Below the pieces are notes generated by a model. The model worked only from the letters and a program-made list of their open reading frames with translations, had not been told where the DNA came from and searched no databases. Positions 16,254 through 25,153 of a stretch of 37,899 nucleotides of DNA are shown here, piece after piece (the stretch's first letter is position 1; every line of letters begins with the position of its first letter). The DNA is from a virus, in the IMG/VR virus record IMGVR_UViG_3300031566_000170, positions 1 to 37,899 of that record, one strand, 5' to 3'. Both the position numbers and the translations under genes were made by a program.

Positions 16254-18884
16254 ATGGCTGATTTTAATCCTGACGATCTAAACGACGCAATTGAATCATT
16301 AATTGAAACTCTCAACAAGTTTAACTCTAAAGTTGCGGATGCAGCAAAATCCAGACTTAACGTTGATAATGATTACGACAAACGACGAATTAAGAGTATG
16401 AAGACGTGGGATAAGTTATCTAAGGATACAACCGACAATATCACACATATGAATTGGGCATTTGGGAAATTAGGTAAAGATTCTGCCAAGTCCCTTAAAG
16501 ATCACATAGCAGCTATTGAAGAAAGTATTAATGCGATTGACAAACAACGTGAAAAAGAAAAGGAACAAGGTGGGGATAGAAAAGAAATTTATGAGGAACT
16601 AACCAAGAAACAAAAAGAACTTCAGAACGCTTTAAAAGATTCCAAAAAAGCACTCACAGATGCCGGAAGATCGTTTAGCGAAGTTATAAAGAAACACATC
16701 AAAGGTGAATTGACTGCTGGGTTAACTGGTGTAAGTTTAGCAGCTAAAATGACTACTAAATCAGTTGTTAATCTCGGCGTCGGAATAACAAAAATCGGAG
16801 CAGTGATAGGAGATGTTACAAAAGGTCTACTTGATTCTGGTAGTGCTACATCAGTATCACAAACTGTATTTAGAGCTGGTTTAGATACCGCGGGGAAGGC
16901 TGGTAGTACTTTTGGTGACATGCTATCTAGGGCAGGTGACGCACTATTAATATTTGGTAAGGGTGGTTATATTAAACTAGTAGGACTTGCCCTCGAAGGC
17001 CTTGGCATTGGTGTAAAAACAGTTTCTGAAGGCGCAAGTAAGTTAGGCGGAGTAGTTTTAGAAACCACTGTTAAAGAATTAGAAAAAACAATTAAGACTT
17101 ATAGATCGATGGCGGGCGCCGGCGCAACGTTCACTGGTGGCATGACTGAAATGAGAGATAGTGCGTATGCGGCAGGGTTTACACTACAACAATTTGGAGA
17201 AATTGCAACAAAGTCAGGGTCAACATTATCAATATTAGGTGTTGGTGTTACCGAAGGCCTAAAGATGATTGGCAAGTCAACTCAAATTATGAAGCAGGAA
17301 GGTACATTTGATCAATTACTTCAATTAGGATATGGTTTCCAAGAAATCGGCGAGCTTCAGGCAGAAGTAATTGCCGATATGAGTAGACAAGGTGCCGGAC
17401 AAACAGTTACTAAAAGAATGGTTGCTGAAGAGACGGCTAGGTATGCTGAGAACTTAAGAATTATTTCCTCTATTACCGGAGAAGACGCTAAGAAGAAAAT
17501 GCAAGAGGCTAGAGATTCTGCTAATGAATTGGCATTTAGACAAAAACTTGCAGGAAAGACAGCTAAAGAACAACAAGATATTTTAGAAGCAATGGCAGTT
17601 ATGCCAGCAATTCAAAGAAAGAACTTTAAAGAATTAGTTGTCTTTGGCAGTGTTGTTAATAAAGAAGGCGCAATATACGCTAGTAATGTTCAAGGCGCAG
17701 CAGCTAAACAACAAGAACAACTTGCAGCATTCCACAACGGGACATTAGGTTTAGCAAAAGAAAATGAATTGTCTAGCAAATACAATAAACAAATTAGAGA
17801 AAGTATTCTTAACGATACACGAGGTTTAGCAATGGCAGCAATGTCACCGAGTGGGGCTTTTAAAGATGTTGCAGCGTTATTAGGTGAAGTATTAGATTCG
17901 ACAATTAAAATTACTAAAAAATCAGTCGATGCTGCTAACGATCAAGTCACAGGAATGAAATCAGCAACTGATGCATTGACTACTGGAGTTCGAGACGCTG
18001 CCCATGCTGCACAGAAAATGGCACAGGATGTAGAAAAGGTATTTACAGATAGTAAAATATTTAATCTGTATACAAAAATGACCGTCAAGATGTTTGACAT
18101 ATTTAAGAATGCAGTTGTTGATCCATTAATGCACTACGTTGGCGCAGTTCGACCTGGAGAAGCAGAAGACGATGGCTTCTTTGGATCAGGAATAGGAATG
18201 AATGAAATAGCTACTGGTGCAGCGGTAGGTAGTTTAGGATACGGCGCTGGAAAAAAATTACATAATAGATTCGGCGGTATGGGTGGTGATAAAATGTTTG
18301 GTAGTGCTGCCAAGGCTGTGCCCTCAGTGACAGAAAAAACATTGCAAGGGTTGCGACAAGGCAAGGGTCTAGCAACAAAATTGGGTTCGGCAGCATCTGG
18401 AGCAGTTAGTGGTGGAGCATCCAAAGGAATATTATCTGCATTAACTAAAATAGGAGGAAGATTAATACCTCCAGTAGCTATAGGACTTACATTAAAAGGA
18501 ATATATGATGCTGCTAGCGAATATATTCCTAAATTCTTAGATGCGAAATCTAGTGCCGAAGAAGGTGATGCCGCAGTAAAGTCAATGATGAGCAGCTCAC
18601 CAGTCCGCGCACGAGCCAAGGGTTACGGGGGAACCAGTTTAGCAATGGCAGCAATGTCACCATCTAAAACTCCTCTTACAGACGTTATAACACCCGATGT
18701 TGAATCTAATAAGGAACTTGTAAAACAATTAGCCTCTTTAATTGACGTCAACAAAAATCAGACTGAAAAATTAGAAAAATCAATTGAGATGTTGCGCGAC
18801 AAAAATTCTAGCCAATTGGAAGAATTAATTAGGCTGTTTGATAGAAACGTCGGCTATAGCAAGAATATAGTTGACAACCAGTAA
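16254..18884 (+). CDS. 29: Tail length tape measure protein (gp29 equivalent)
   Basis: 876 residues. Residues 1-160 are charged and coiled-coil rich (KQREKEKEQGG, ELTKKQKELQNALKDSKKAL). About 165-290 and 680-740 are hydrophobic Gly/Ala-rich segments (VVNLGVGITKIGAVIGDV, IPPVAIGLTLKGIYDAA). The C-terminus is coiled coil again. This profile is typical of tape measure proteins, which set tail length and travel into the host membrane. T4 gp29 has 590 residues, so a longer tail is implied. The assignment rests on profile and on its place beside gp26; detailed gp29 similarity was not seen. The peptide LAMAAMSPS occurs twice. No Shine-Dalgarno is visible at the ATG. Confidence 0.75.
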   Translation: MADFNPDDLNDAIESLIETLNKFNSKVADAAKSRLNVDNDYDKRRIKSMKTWDKLSKDTTDNITHMNWAFGKLGKDSAKSLKDHIAAIEESINAIDKQREKEKEQGGDRKEIYEELTKKQKELQNALKDSKKALTDAGRSFSEVIKKHIKGELTAGLTGVSLAAKMTTKSVVNLGVGITKIGAVIGDVTKGLLDSGSATSVSQTVFRAGLDTAGKAGSTFGDMLSRAGDALLIFGKGGYIKLVGLALEGLGIGVKTVSEGASKLGGVVLETTVKELEKTIKTYRSMAGAGATFTGGMTEMRDSAYAAGFTLQQFGEIATKSGSTLSILGVGVTEGLKMIGKSTQIMKQEGTFDQLLQLGYGFQEIGELQAEVIADMSRQGAGQTVTKRMVAEETARYAENLRIISSITGEDAKKKMQEARDSANELAFRQKLAGKTAKEQQDILEAMAVMPAIQRKNFKELVVFGSVVNKEGAIYASNVQGAAAKQQEQLAAFHNGTLGLAKENELSSKYNKQIRESILNDTRGLAMAAMSPSGAFKDVAALLGEVLDSTIKITKKSVDAANDQVTGMKSATDALTTGVRDAAHAAQKMAQDVEKVFTDSKIFNLYTKMTVKMFDIFKNAVVDPLMHYVGAVRPGEAEDDGFFGSGIGMNEIATGAAVGSLGYGAGKKLHNRFGGMGGDKMFGSAAKAVPSVTEKTLQGLRQGKGLATKLGSAASGAVSGGASKGILSALTKIGGRLIPPVAIGLTLKGIYDAASEYIPKFLDAKSSAEEGDAAVKSMMSSSPVRARAKGYGGTSLAMAAMSPSKTPLTDVITPDVESNKELVKQLASLIDVNKNQTEKLEKSIEMLRDKNSSQLEELIRLFDRNVGYSKNIVDNQ
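17824..17848 (+). repeat. Exact 25-base direct repeat in tape measure gene, copy 1
   Basis: This 25-base sequence is identical to 18637-18661 and is read in the same frame, giving the peptide LAMAAMSPS in both places. Confidence 0.9.
18637..18661 (+). repeat. Exact 25-base direct repeat in tape measure gene, copy 2
   Basis: Second copy of the repeat at 17824-17848, 813 bases downstream (271 codons, so recombination between copies would keep the frame). Confidence 0.9.
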
Positions 18885-18887
18885 TAG

Positions 18888-18895
18888 AGTAAATA
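18888..18895 (+). promoter_or_regulatory. Late-type octamer AGTAAATA before gene 20
   Basis: Lies in the 32-base gap before the portal gene, 21 bases from the ATG, with AGGA in between. It shares TAAATA with the other late octamers. Confidence 0.5.
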
Positions 18896-18916
18896 AACAA
18901 CAGGAACAAATTAATA

Positions 18917-20644
18917 ATGTCGTGGAAAAAACATTTTCGAATAATTGAAATTAATAACGTTAGCCCGTTCTCCAAAGACCAACGTAACATTGATGGCTTT
19001 GGATACAGAAACTATCAGTATAACCTTCCAGAGGTATACGTCGGGCATCCAAACAGATTAGAACGTTATAACCAATACGAACATATGGATTTGGATAGTG
19101 AGGTTAACTCAGCACTAGACATTATTTCTGAATTTTGTACACAGCTCAACATTGAGAACGAAACTCCGTTCGATTTGGTATTTAAAGAACAAGCTACTGA
19201 TAGAGAAGTGAAATTACTTAAGGAACAACTTCAACAATGGTGTTCCTTAAATGAATTTAATAAACGTATGTTCAAAATGTTTAGAAACGTTATGAAGTAT
19301 GGAGATCAAATCTTTATACGTGATCCAGAAACGTTTGAATTGTTTTGGGTTGACATGGGTAAGGTTATCAAAGTTATTGTGAATGAGAGTCAGGGCAAAG
19401 AACCGGAACAGTATATTTTAAAAGAAGTCGGCCCTAACTTTCAAAACTTAACAGCAACAATGATTAGCACAACGGATGTGTTTACTAACCATCCACAGTC
19501 TGGCGGAGCCAACAGTGCATACATTCAACCAAACACTCCTTACTCCTCAGGTGGTTCACGTTTCTCAGTTGCACAAAATGAATCAGCTATCAATGCAGAA
19601 CACATTGTACATTTAAGTTTAACTGAAGGCTTAGATATTAATTGGCCGTTCGGTAATAGCATATTGGAATTAGTTTTTAAAGTATTCAAACAAAAAGAAT
19701 TACTTGAAGATTCGATTTTAATTTACAGAATACAACGAGCACCAGAACGTCGTGTGTTTAAAATTGATGTAGGTAATATGCCTGCTCACTTAGCTATGCA
19801 ATTCGTAGAAAGAGTTAAGAACGAAATTTGGCAGCGACGAATTCCTACTGCTACTGGTGGTGGATCAAACATGATGGACGCAACATATAATCCATTATCA
19901 ATTAATGAAGATTACTTTTTCCCAGTTACTGCCGACGGACGAGGCAGTAGCGTAGATACATTATCGGGCGGACAGAACTTAGGTGAGATTGATGACTTAA
20001 GATACTTTACTAATAAATTGTTCAGAGGATTAAGAATTCCAAGTAGTTACCTTCCGACTGGCCCTGAAGATGGAACGGCACAGTTTAACGACGGCAAGGT
20101 GGGCACGGCATTAATTCAGGAATGGCGTTTCAATCAATATTGCAAGCGTCTACAAAACTTAATTATTGAAAAACTTGATTTAGAATTTAAAATGTTCTTG
20201 CGTTGGAGAGGCATTAACGTTGAAGGTAGCATTTTTGATATTAAATTTAACGAGCCACAAAACTTCTCCAACTACAGACAGATTGAACTTGATAACAGTC
20301 GAGCACAAGCATATACCTCATTAGAAGGTTATGCTTATCTATCGAAAAGATTCTTGCTAAAACGATTCTTAGGCCTGAGTGACGAAGAGATGGAAGAAAA
20401 TGATCGTCTCTGGGAAGAAGAAGTTGCTGGTGACCAGGCAGGTGATGCAGATGATGTTGGTATGCGAGCAGTGGGTATTACCGGATCTGGCATTGATGCT
20501 GACTTGGACTTAACTAACGATCTATTAGGTGCAGAAGAAGCCGATGCAATGGGCGGTACAGGATTAGAAGGCTTAGAAGGCCCTGCTCCTGAGGGTCCCG
20601 GCGGACTTGCTGGAATTGCTCCAGCGCCAGAAGCTCCTGTCTAA
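18917..20644 (+). CDS. 20: Portal vertex protein gp20
   Basis: 575-residue portal of the T4 family (T4 gp20 524). The dodecameric portal sits at one capsid vertex and is the gate for DNA packaging and the head nucleation site. Recognisable stretches are YNQYEHMDLDSEVNSALDII (residues about 54-73), FKMFRNVMKYGDQIF, IYRIQRAPERRVFKIDVGNM, IPTATGGGSNMMDATYNPLS and RGLRIPSSYLP. The last 70 residues are acidic and then Gly/Pro/Ala-rich, a low-complexity tail. Start ATG at 18917 follows AGGA. It heads the head-gene series 20, 67-like, core, 21, 22, 23. Confidence 0.95.
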   Translation: MSWKKHFRIIEINNVSPFSKDQRNIDGFGYRNYQYNLPEVYVGHPNRLERYNQYEHMDLDSEVNSALDIISEFCTQLNIENETPFDLVFKEQATDREVKLLKEQLQQWCSLNEFNKRMFKMFRNVMKYGDQIFIRDPETFELFWVDMGKVIKVIVNESQGKEPEQYILKEVGPNFQNLTATMISTTDVFTNHPQSGGANSAYIQPNTPYSSGGSRFSVAQNESAINAEHIVHLSLTEGLDINWPFGNSILELVFKVFKQKELLEDSILIYRIQRAPERRVFKIDVGNMPAHLAMQFVERVKNEIWQRRIPTATGGGSNMMDATYNPLSINEDYFFPVTADGRGSSVDTLSGGQNLGEIDDLRYFTNKLFRGLRIPSSYLPTGPEDGTAQFNDGKVGTALIQEWRFNQYCKRLQNLIIEKLDLEFKMFLRWRGINVEGSIFDIKFNEPQNFSNYRQIELDNSRAQAYTSLEGYAYLSKRFLLKRFLGLSDEEMEENDRLWEEEVAGDQAGDADDVGMRAVGITGSGIDADLDLTNDLLGAEEADAMGGTGLEGLEGPAPEGPGGLAGIAPAPEAPV

Positions 20645-20651
20645 TATATTT

Positions 20652-20659
20652 GGTAAATA
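20652..20659 (+). promoter_or_regulatory. Late-type octamer GGTAAATA
   Basis: In the 20-base gap between portal and the small core gene, five bases before the ATG at 20665. If used, the mRNA would be leaderless or start inside the gene, so it may be a chance match. Confidence 0.3.
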
Positions 20660-20664
20660 ATTTA

Positions 20665-20901
20665 ATGCATCTATTTGAAATCTTTGATTCGGAGACAGGA
20701 ACTGACCAACAAGATCCTATGTTCTCCCCCGACGTTGACCAAAGTAAGTTAGAAATGTCCGACACTAGAAAGACACGTTTAACGCTAAGGCACATTAATA
20801 AACTGCGTTTAATGAACGATTTAAGAGCAGTGGAAATGCAGCAGAAATTATCAAAAATTAAAAATCAATACGGAATTAAACCAGAGGCCTCAGCACTTTA
20901 A
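20665..20901 (+). CDS. Small prohead core protein at the gp67 position
   Basis: 78 residues from the ATG at 20665; the frame is open to a TTG at 20650, but the ATG gives the natural N-terminus MHLFEIFDSE. The C-terminal half is basic and helical (TRKTRLTLRHINKLRLMNDL, VEMQQKLSKIKNQYG). It occupies the place of T4 gene 67 (80 residues, prohead core) directly after the portal, and similar small proteins occur there in environmental T4-like phages. Real sequence similarity to T4 gp67 was not seen. The M-x-L-x-E-I start matches that of the MRLxE proteins downstream of gene 23. An intrinsic terminator follows. Confidence 0.6.
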   Translation: MHLFEIFDSETGTDQQDPMFSPDVDQSKLEMSDTRKTRLTLRHINKLRLMNDLRAVEMQQKLSKIKNQYGIKPEASAL

Positions 20902-20924
20902 CGTTTCTTTCGTCAAATGACCCC

Positions 20925-20952
20925 AAAAAGCACCAATTACGGTGCTTTTTTT
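20925..20952 (+). terminator. Intrinsic terminator after the 67-like gene
   Basis: AAAAAGCACC (20925-20934), loop AATTAC and GGTGCTTTTT (20941-20950), continuing as a T-run. A late-type octamer restarts transcription nine bases later. Confidence 0.9.
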
Positions 20953-20960
20953 CATTTTCC

Positions 20961-20968
20961 AGTAAATA
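20961..20968 (+). promoter_or_regulatory. Late-type octamer AGTAAATA before the core/21/22 genes
   Basis: Directly follows a strong terminator and is 30 bases before the ATG at 20999, whose ribosome-binding site is AAAGGA. A promoter is expected here to re-start transcription. Confidence 0.6.
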
Positions 20969-20998
20969 ATTTTACAGTCATATTATAAAGGAACAATT

Positions 20999-22126
20999 AT
21001 GAACAAGTATGAACAGATAGTTGAATTTTTAACAAACGGCGAAACTGATAAAGCTCGTAGTTTATTCCACGACATTACAGTTGAAACAAGCCGCAAGATT
21101 TATGAAAGTCTAATAAGCGATGAAGATTTTGCAGATGTAAGCAATGACAAAACTGGTGATATTATCGACGACATTACAGATGAAGTTGAGAACGAAGAAA
21201 TTACAGATAGCGCAAAGACACTAGGTAAAGTTATTACTGCTGAAGAAGCAAAACAGTTATTGGACTATGTAGACGGTTCGATCAATGAAGGCGATCACGG
21301 AGAACTACTATCCAAAGTAGCAAGTTTCTACGGTGTTGCACAAGAGAGCGTTAAGGGCTCACTTGAGGAAAACAGCGATCAACTGTTAGATATTGCATAC
21401 GGCAAAGTAGCTGAGGACGACGACGAAATGCCTATGGGCGATGATCCAGAAGCAATGGGTGATGATCCAATGGCAGATCCAGAAGCAATGGGTGATGATC
21501 CAATGGCAGATCCAGAAGCTATGGGAGACGAAGTACCAGCCGAAGGCGCAATTGAAGATAGAGTATTAGATCTCGAAGACGCACTTGATGAACTTAAGAG
21601 CGAATTTGACGCAATTATGTCAGACGAAATGGGTGATGATCCAATGGCAGATCCAGAAGCAATGGACGATGATCCAATGGCAGATCCAGAAGCAATGGAC
21701 GATGATCCAGAAGCAATGGACGATGATCCAGAAGCAATGGGTGATGATCCAATGGCAGATCCAATTGAAAGCCGCAGATCGACACCGACATCAGCATCGG
21801 ACCTAATGCGTGAATATATTGAGAAAGTAAATGCACCAGAAAACACAGAAGGTAAGGGTGTTGCAGCTGGCGGAGCAGGAGCTAACGTAAATAAGAGCTC
21901 GGTTGTAGCTGGTAAGAATGACATGGGTGGAACTGCTAAGAACTTAGTCAAAGGCGGAACAAACTCTAACCCAGACGGAACTACTCCTCCATCAACCGAC
22001 AAGCCAGCAAACCTAAAGCACGCTGGAAGTTTCCAGAATGTTGCAGGTGGCAGAGTTAGACAGGGAAGTGCTAAAAGCCCAGTTACATCCGAGCCATCGG
22101 GTGTTAACAAAAGAAGCACTTTATAA
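20999..22126 (+). CDS. Acidic repeat protein, likely prohead core (gp68 position)
   Basis: 375 residues between the 67-like gene and protease gene 21, where T4 encodes core protein gp68 (141). Residues 1-140 are acidic and helical. About 144-178 and 208-260 are tandem repeats of an 11-residue unit (MGDDPMADPEA, with DDPEAM variants), separated by a helical segment (EDRVLDLEDALDELKSEFDA). The last 100 residues are Gly/Asn/Ser-rich and low in acid. A very acidic protein fits a core that is degraded by gp21 and expelled. The role is inferred from position and composition. The ATG follows AAAGGA; transcription likely starts at the octamer at 20961. Confidence 0.6.
   Translation: MNKYEQIVEFLTNGETDKARSLFHDITVETSRKIYESLISDEDFADVSNDKTGDIIDDITDEVENEEITDSAKTLGKVITAEEAKQLLDYVDGSINEGDHGELLSKVASFYGVAQESVKGSLEENSDQLLDIAYGKVAEDDDEMPMGDDPEAMGDDPMADPEAMGDDPMADPEAMGDEVPAEGAIEDRVLDLEDALDELKSEFDAIMSDEMGDDPMADPEAMDDDPMADPEAMDDDPEAMDDDPEAMGDDPMADPIESRRSTPTSASDLMREYIEKVNAPENTEGKGVAAGGAGANVNKSSVVAGKNDMGGTAKNLVKGGTNSNPDGTTPPSTDKPANLKHAGSFQNVAGGRVRQGSAKSPVTSEPSGVNKRSTL
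21439..21763 (+). repeat. Tandem in-frame repeats encoding Asp/Pro-rich units
   Basis: Two blocks (about 21439-21530 and 21628-21763) of near-identical 33-base and 15-base units built from GATGATCCAATGGCAGATCC and GATGATCCAGAAGCAATG. All lengths are multiples of three, so slippage would change copy number without breaking the frame. Confidence 0.85.
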
Positions 22127-22139
22127 GTAACTTAATAAT

Positions 22140-22772
22140 ATGACTGTATTATTGCGTGAACACCTTTCCTTCGACCAGGCTCAAATAATTGTTGAGAACG
22201 CTGGCGAGGGAAAGGATCTATATCTTAAAGGTATCTGTATACAAGGTGGCGTTAAAAATGCTAACCAACGTGTGTATCCAGTGGATGAAATTAGTCAAGC
22301 AGTCAAATCTGTTAATGAACAAATCAAAACAGGTTACAGTGTACTAGGTGAAGTTGATCACCCCGATGACCTGAAGGTTAATTTAGATCGCGTTAGTCAC
22401 GTTATCACAGAGATGTGGATGGACGGGCCTAACGGGTTCGGTAAAATGAAAATTATTCCTACTCCAATGGGAAATTTAGTTAAGACTATGTTGGAGTCGG
22501 GAGTAAAATTAGGAGTTAGCAGTAGAGGAAGCGGTAATGTAAATGAAGCTTCCGGTACCGTTAGCGAATTTGAAATAGTAACTATTGATGTCGTTGCACA
22601 GCCTAGCGCACCAGGTGCATATCCGACGCCCATATATGAGGGGCTGATGAATATGAAATTTGGTCATAGGACATTCGAAATGGCTAAGGACGCCAGTGCA
22701 GACTCGAGGGTACAAAAGTACTTAAAGGACGCTATGTTGCGTCTCATTAAGGACTTAAAACATGGAAAATAA
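22140..22772 (+). CDS. 21: Prohead core protease gp21
   Basis: 210-residue serine protease of the T4 prohead (T4 gp21 212). It cleaves core and capsid proteins after (L/I)-x-E during maturation. Visible are GEVDHPDDL with the likely catalytic His74, GVKLGVSSRGSG with the nucleophile Ser127 or Ser128, and the strand-loop FEIVTIDVVAQPSAPGA. These features are typical of the herpesvirus/T4-type protease fold. The gene follows the acidic core gene after 13 bases; scaffold gene 22 follows after 12 bases with AAGGAG. The ATG at 22140 has no clear Shine-Dalgarno. Confidence 0.95.
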   Translation: MTVLLREHLSFDQAQIIVENAGEGKDLYLKGICIQGGVKNANQRVYPVDEISQAVKSVNEQIKTGYSVLGEVDHPDDLKVNLDRVSHVITEMWMDGPNGFGKMKIIPTPMGNLVKTMLESGVKLGVSSRGSGNVNEASGTVSEFEIVTIDVVAQPSAPGAYPTPIYEGLMNMKFGHRTFEMAKDASADSRVQKYLKDAMLRLIKDLKHGK

Positions 22773-22784
22773 GGAGAACCATAA

Positions 22785-23849
22785 ATGCTAGAAGCTATCA
22801 AACCATTAATCGATAGCGGAATCGTAAATGAAGAAACCAAGAATCAGATTCAGGAAGCTTGGGATAATCAGATCGCCGAAGCAAAAGAAAGTGCCAAAGC
22901 GGAACTTCGTCAGGAGTTTGCGAATCGTTATGAACACGATAAAGCTGTAATGGTTGAAGCTGTAGAAAAGATGGTAAACGAATCTCTTAGAGAAGAGTTA
23001 GTTGAATTTGCAAACGATAAGAAAAAGATTGCTGAAGAAAGAGTAGCGTTCAAACGCTATGTTCAGACTACAGGCAAGAGTTTTCAGAATTTCCTAGCAA
23101 AAAGACTAGCTGAAGAAATTAAGGAATTGAGAGAAGATAGGAAGAATCAGTCAGCAATTATGAGTAAGCTGGAACAATTCGTAATTAATTCTCTCGCAGA
23201 AGAACTTAATGACTTCGCAAAAGACAAGAAAGACGTTACTGAAACAAAAGTTAAGCTTATTACTAGAGCCAGAGCTGGTCTAGTAGAAATTAAGAAACAA
23301 TTTGTTCAGCGTAGCGCCAAGCTTGTTAAAGAGGCAGTTACCAAAAATCTAAAAGCTGAACTAAAACAGTTTAAGAATGACATCAAGCTAGCACGTGAAA
23401 ATATGTTTGGTCGTAAAATTTACGAAGCTTTTGCTGGTGAATTTGCTATTACTCATCTTAACGAAAACGAAGAACTTAAGAAGCTGAAAACCCAATTAGC
23501 GATTAAGGACAAAGTGATTAGTGAGAGTAGAAAAGTGATTTCCGAAAAGCAACAACTCGTAGAAGGCGCCCAAAGGGATCGTACATTAAACGAACTCTTA
23601 ACGACTCTTACCAAAGAGAAGGCAAGCATAATGCGTGAACTACTTGAGAACGTGCAGACACCTAAGCTAAAGTCTGCATTTGACAAGTATCTACCAGCAG
23701 TTCTTAATGGCTCCCGTAGGTCATCTCCAAAGATGATCACCGAGGGACATAGAGAAGTTACTGGTGATAAAACTGCTAAGAAGGCAGCTGATTACGATAG
23801 TGTGAATAACATTATTGAGATTAAGCACCTAGCAGGGCTGAACAAGTAA
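22785..23849 (+). CDS. 22: Major prohead scaffold protein gp22
   Basis: 354 residues, almost wholly helical and highly charged (ELRQEFANRYEHDKAVMVEA, KKQFVQRSAKLVKEAVTKNL). It lies between protease 21 and capsid gene 23, as gp22 does in T4 (269 residues). The scaffold forms the inner core on which gp23 assembles and is then digested by gp21; many L-x-E sequences are present as possible cleavage sites. The C-terminus (KSAFDKYLPAVLNG) resembles the conserved end of gp22 proteins. The ribosome-binding site is AAGGAG. Identification rests mainly on order and coiled-coil character. Confidence 0.88.
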   Translation: MLEAIKPLIDSGIVNEETKNQIQEAWDNQIAEAKESAKAELRQEFANRYEHDKAVMVEAVEKMVNESLREELVEFANDKKKIAEERVAFKRYVQTTGKSFQNFLAKRLAEEIKELREDRKNQSAIMSKLEQFVINSLAEELNDFAKDKKDVTETKVKLITRARAGLVEIKKQFVQRSAKLVKEAVTKNLKAELKQFKNDIKLARENMFGRKIYEAFAGEFAITHLNENEELKKLKTQLAIKDKVISESRKVISEKQQLVEGAQRDRTLNELLTTLTKEKASIMRELLENVQTPKLKSAFDKYLPAVLNGSRRSSPKMITEGHREVTGDKTAKKAADYDSVNNIIEIKHLAGLNK

Positions 23850-23858
23850 CAAATAACA

Positions 23859-23866
23859 AGTAAATA
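23859..23866 (+). promoter_or_regulatory. Late-type octamer AGTAAATA before gene 23
   Basis: Lies in the 34-base gap before the capsid gene, 17 bases from the ATG, followed by AAAGGAGA. A dedicated late promoter for gene 23 is also known in T4. Confidence 0.6.
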
Positions 23867-23883
23867 CAAAGGAGAGAAGTACA

Positions 23884-25062
23884 ATGAAACAACCATTACT
23901 AGAAAGCCGTTGGGGTGAAACCAAAGAAGCCCTGTTAGAGGGTCTCAAAGGGACTCGCCGCACAACAATGGCAATTATACTAGAAAACACAAGAAAGAAA
24001 CTTGTTGAAAATGCTACTGCTGGTGCAACTGCATCGGGCAACATGGCAACTTTGAACAGAGTTATCCTTCCCGTTATTCGACGTGTGATGCCTACAGTTA
24101 TTGCAAATGAGATCGTTGGCGTACAGCCAATGCAAGGTCCAGTTGCACAAATTCATACCTTGCGTGTCCGTTATGCGGATACCATGAACGATACCAGTCC
24201 TACAAACACTGATACCGTTGCAGGTGATGAAGCATTAAGCCCATTTAAGATCGCTACAGCCTACGCTGGTGATGCGGCTACTGCTCGCGCAGGAAGCACA
24301 GCTAGCTTAGAAGGAAATCCAGGACGTAGAATGAACGTTCAGATCTTAAAACAGGTTGTTGAAGCTAAGACGCGTAAGTTAAGCGCACGTTGGACCTTTG
24401 AAGCAGCGCAAGACGCTGAGTCAATGCATGGTATCGACGTTGAAGCTGAAATTATGGCGGCTCTGGCACAAGAAATTACTACAGAAATCGATCAGGAAAT
24501 TCTTGGTAGCCTACGAGCATTAGCAGCAACAGAAGAAGCATACGACCAAGCAACAGTTTCTGGTACAGCAACATTCGTCGGTGACGAACACGCAGCTCTT
24601 GCGGTTCTCGTTAACCGAGTTGCTAACAGAATTGCTGCTCGTACACGTCGTGGTGCCGGTAACTGGGCAGTTGTAAGCCCACAGGCATTAACCGTGCTAC
24701 AAAGCGCAACAACTTCAGCATTTGCGCGCACTACCGAAGGTACTTTCGAAGCTCCTACGAACACCAAGTTCGTTGGAACATTGAACAGTGCAATGAAAGT
24801 TTTTGTCGACAGCTATGCACAGGACACAGTGCCTGTATTAGTTGGATACAAAGGTAGCAGCGAAGCAGACGCAGCAGCATTCTACTGCCCATATATTCCA
24901 TTAATGAGCAGCGGAGTTGTGTTAGATCCAGCAACGTTAGAGCCAGTAGTTGGCTTTATGACACGTTACGGATATGTGGAGCTCACTAATACTGCTTCAT
25001 CGCTAGGTAACGCAGGTGATTATCTAGGTGAAGTTACTATTGCTAACCTATCATTCCAGTAA
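23884..25062 (+). CDS. 23: Major capsid protein gp23
   Basis: 392-residue HK97-fold capsid protein of the T4 family. Family features are RRVMPTVIANEIVGVQPMQG (residues about 66-85), then PVAQIHTLRVRYAD, RKLSARWTFEAAQDAESMHG (about 164-183), INEIGLY-like turns replaced here by ITTEIDQEIL, and GNWAVVSPQAL. It is clearly shorter than T4 gp23 (521) and most cyanophage gp23. The N-terminus holds candidate gp21 sites (LLE, ALLEG, LVEN). The ribosome-binding site AAAGGAGA is strong. A TTCG-loop terminator follows, isolating the capsid transcript from the accessory block. Confidence 0.95.
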   Translation: MKQPLLESRWGETKEALLEGLKGTRRTTMAIILENTRKKLVENATAGATASGNMATLNRVILPVIRRVMPTVIANEIVGVQPMQGPVAQIHTLRVRYADTMNDTSPTNTDTVAGDEALSPFKIATAYAGDAATARAGSTASLEGNPGRRMNVQILKQVVEAKTRKLSARWTFEAAQDAESMHGIDVEAEIMAALAQEITTEIDQEILGSLRALAATEEAYDQATVSGTATFVGDEHAALAVLVNRVANRIAARTRRGAGNWAVVSPQALTVLQSATTSAFARTTEGTFEAPTNTKFVGTLNSAMKVFVDSYAQDTVPVLVGYKGSSEADAAAFYCPYIPLMSSGVVLDPATLEPVVGFMTRYGYVELTNTASSLGNAGDYLGEVTIANLSFQ

Positions 25063-25092
25063 ACATCCTGGAATATTAGCGTCTACAACAGG

Positions 25093-25115
25093 AAACCCGG
25101 TTCGCCGGGTTTTTT
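25093..25115 (+). terminator. Intrinsic terminator after gene 23
   Basis: AAACCCGG (25093-25100), TTCG tetraloop, CCGGGTTT (25105-25112), then further T. The UUCG loop is common in T4-type terminators. Confidence 0.93.
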
Positions 25116-25138
25116 GTTGACTTGAATACCGCTGATCA

Positions 25139-25146
25139 AATAAATA
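25139..25146 (+). promoter_or_regulatory. Late promoter octamer AATAAATA for the accessory block
   Basis: Only seven bases separate the octamer from the ATG at 25154 and no ribosome-binding site is present, so a leaderless transcript is predicted. Confidence 0.6.
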
Positions 25147-25153
25147 TTACATC

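Noticed and set aside
18134-18619. Minus-strand frame of 161 codons within the tape measure gene
   Set aside because: Shadow of the Gly/Ala-rich coding region; no promoter or ribosome-binding site.
21439-21763. CRISPR-like array
   Set aside because: The units are contiguous coding repeats without unique spacers.
21379-22119. Long minus-strand frame of 246 codons opposite the acidic core gene
   Set aside because: It is the antisense shadow of the Asp/Pro repeats (Ser/Ile-rich repeats), has no ribosome-binding site and lies against a whole T4-like late operon.
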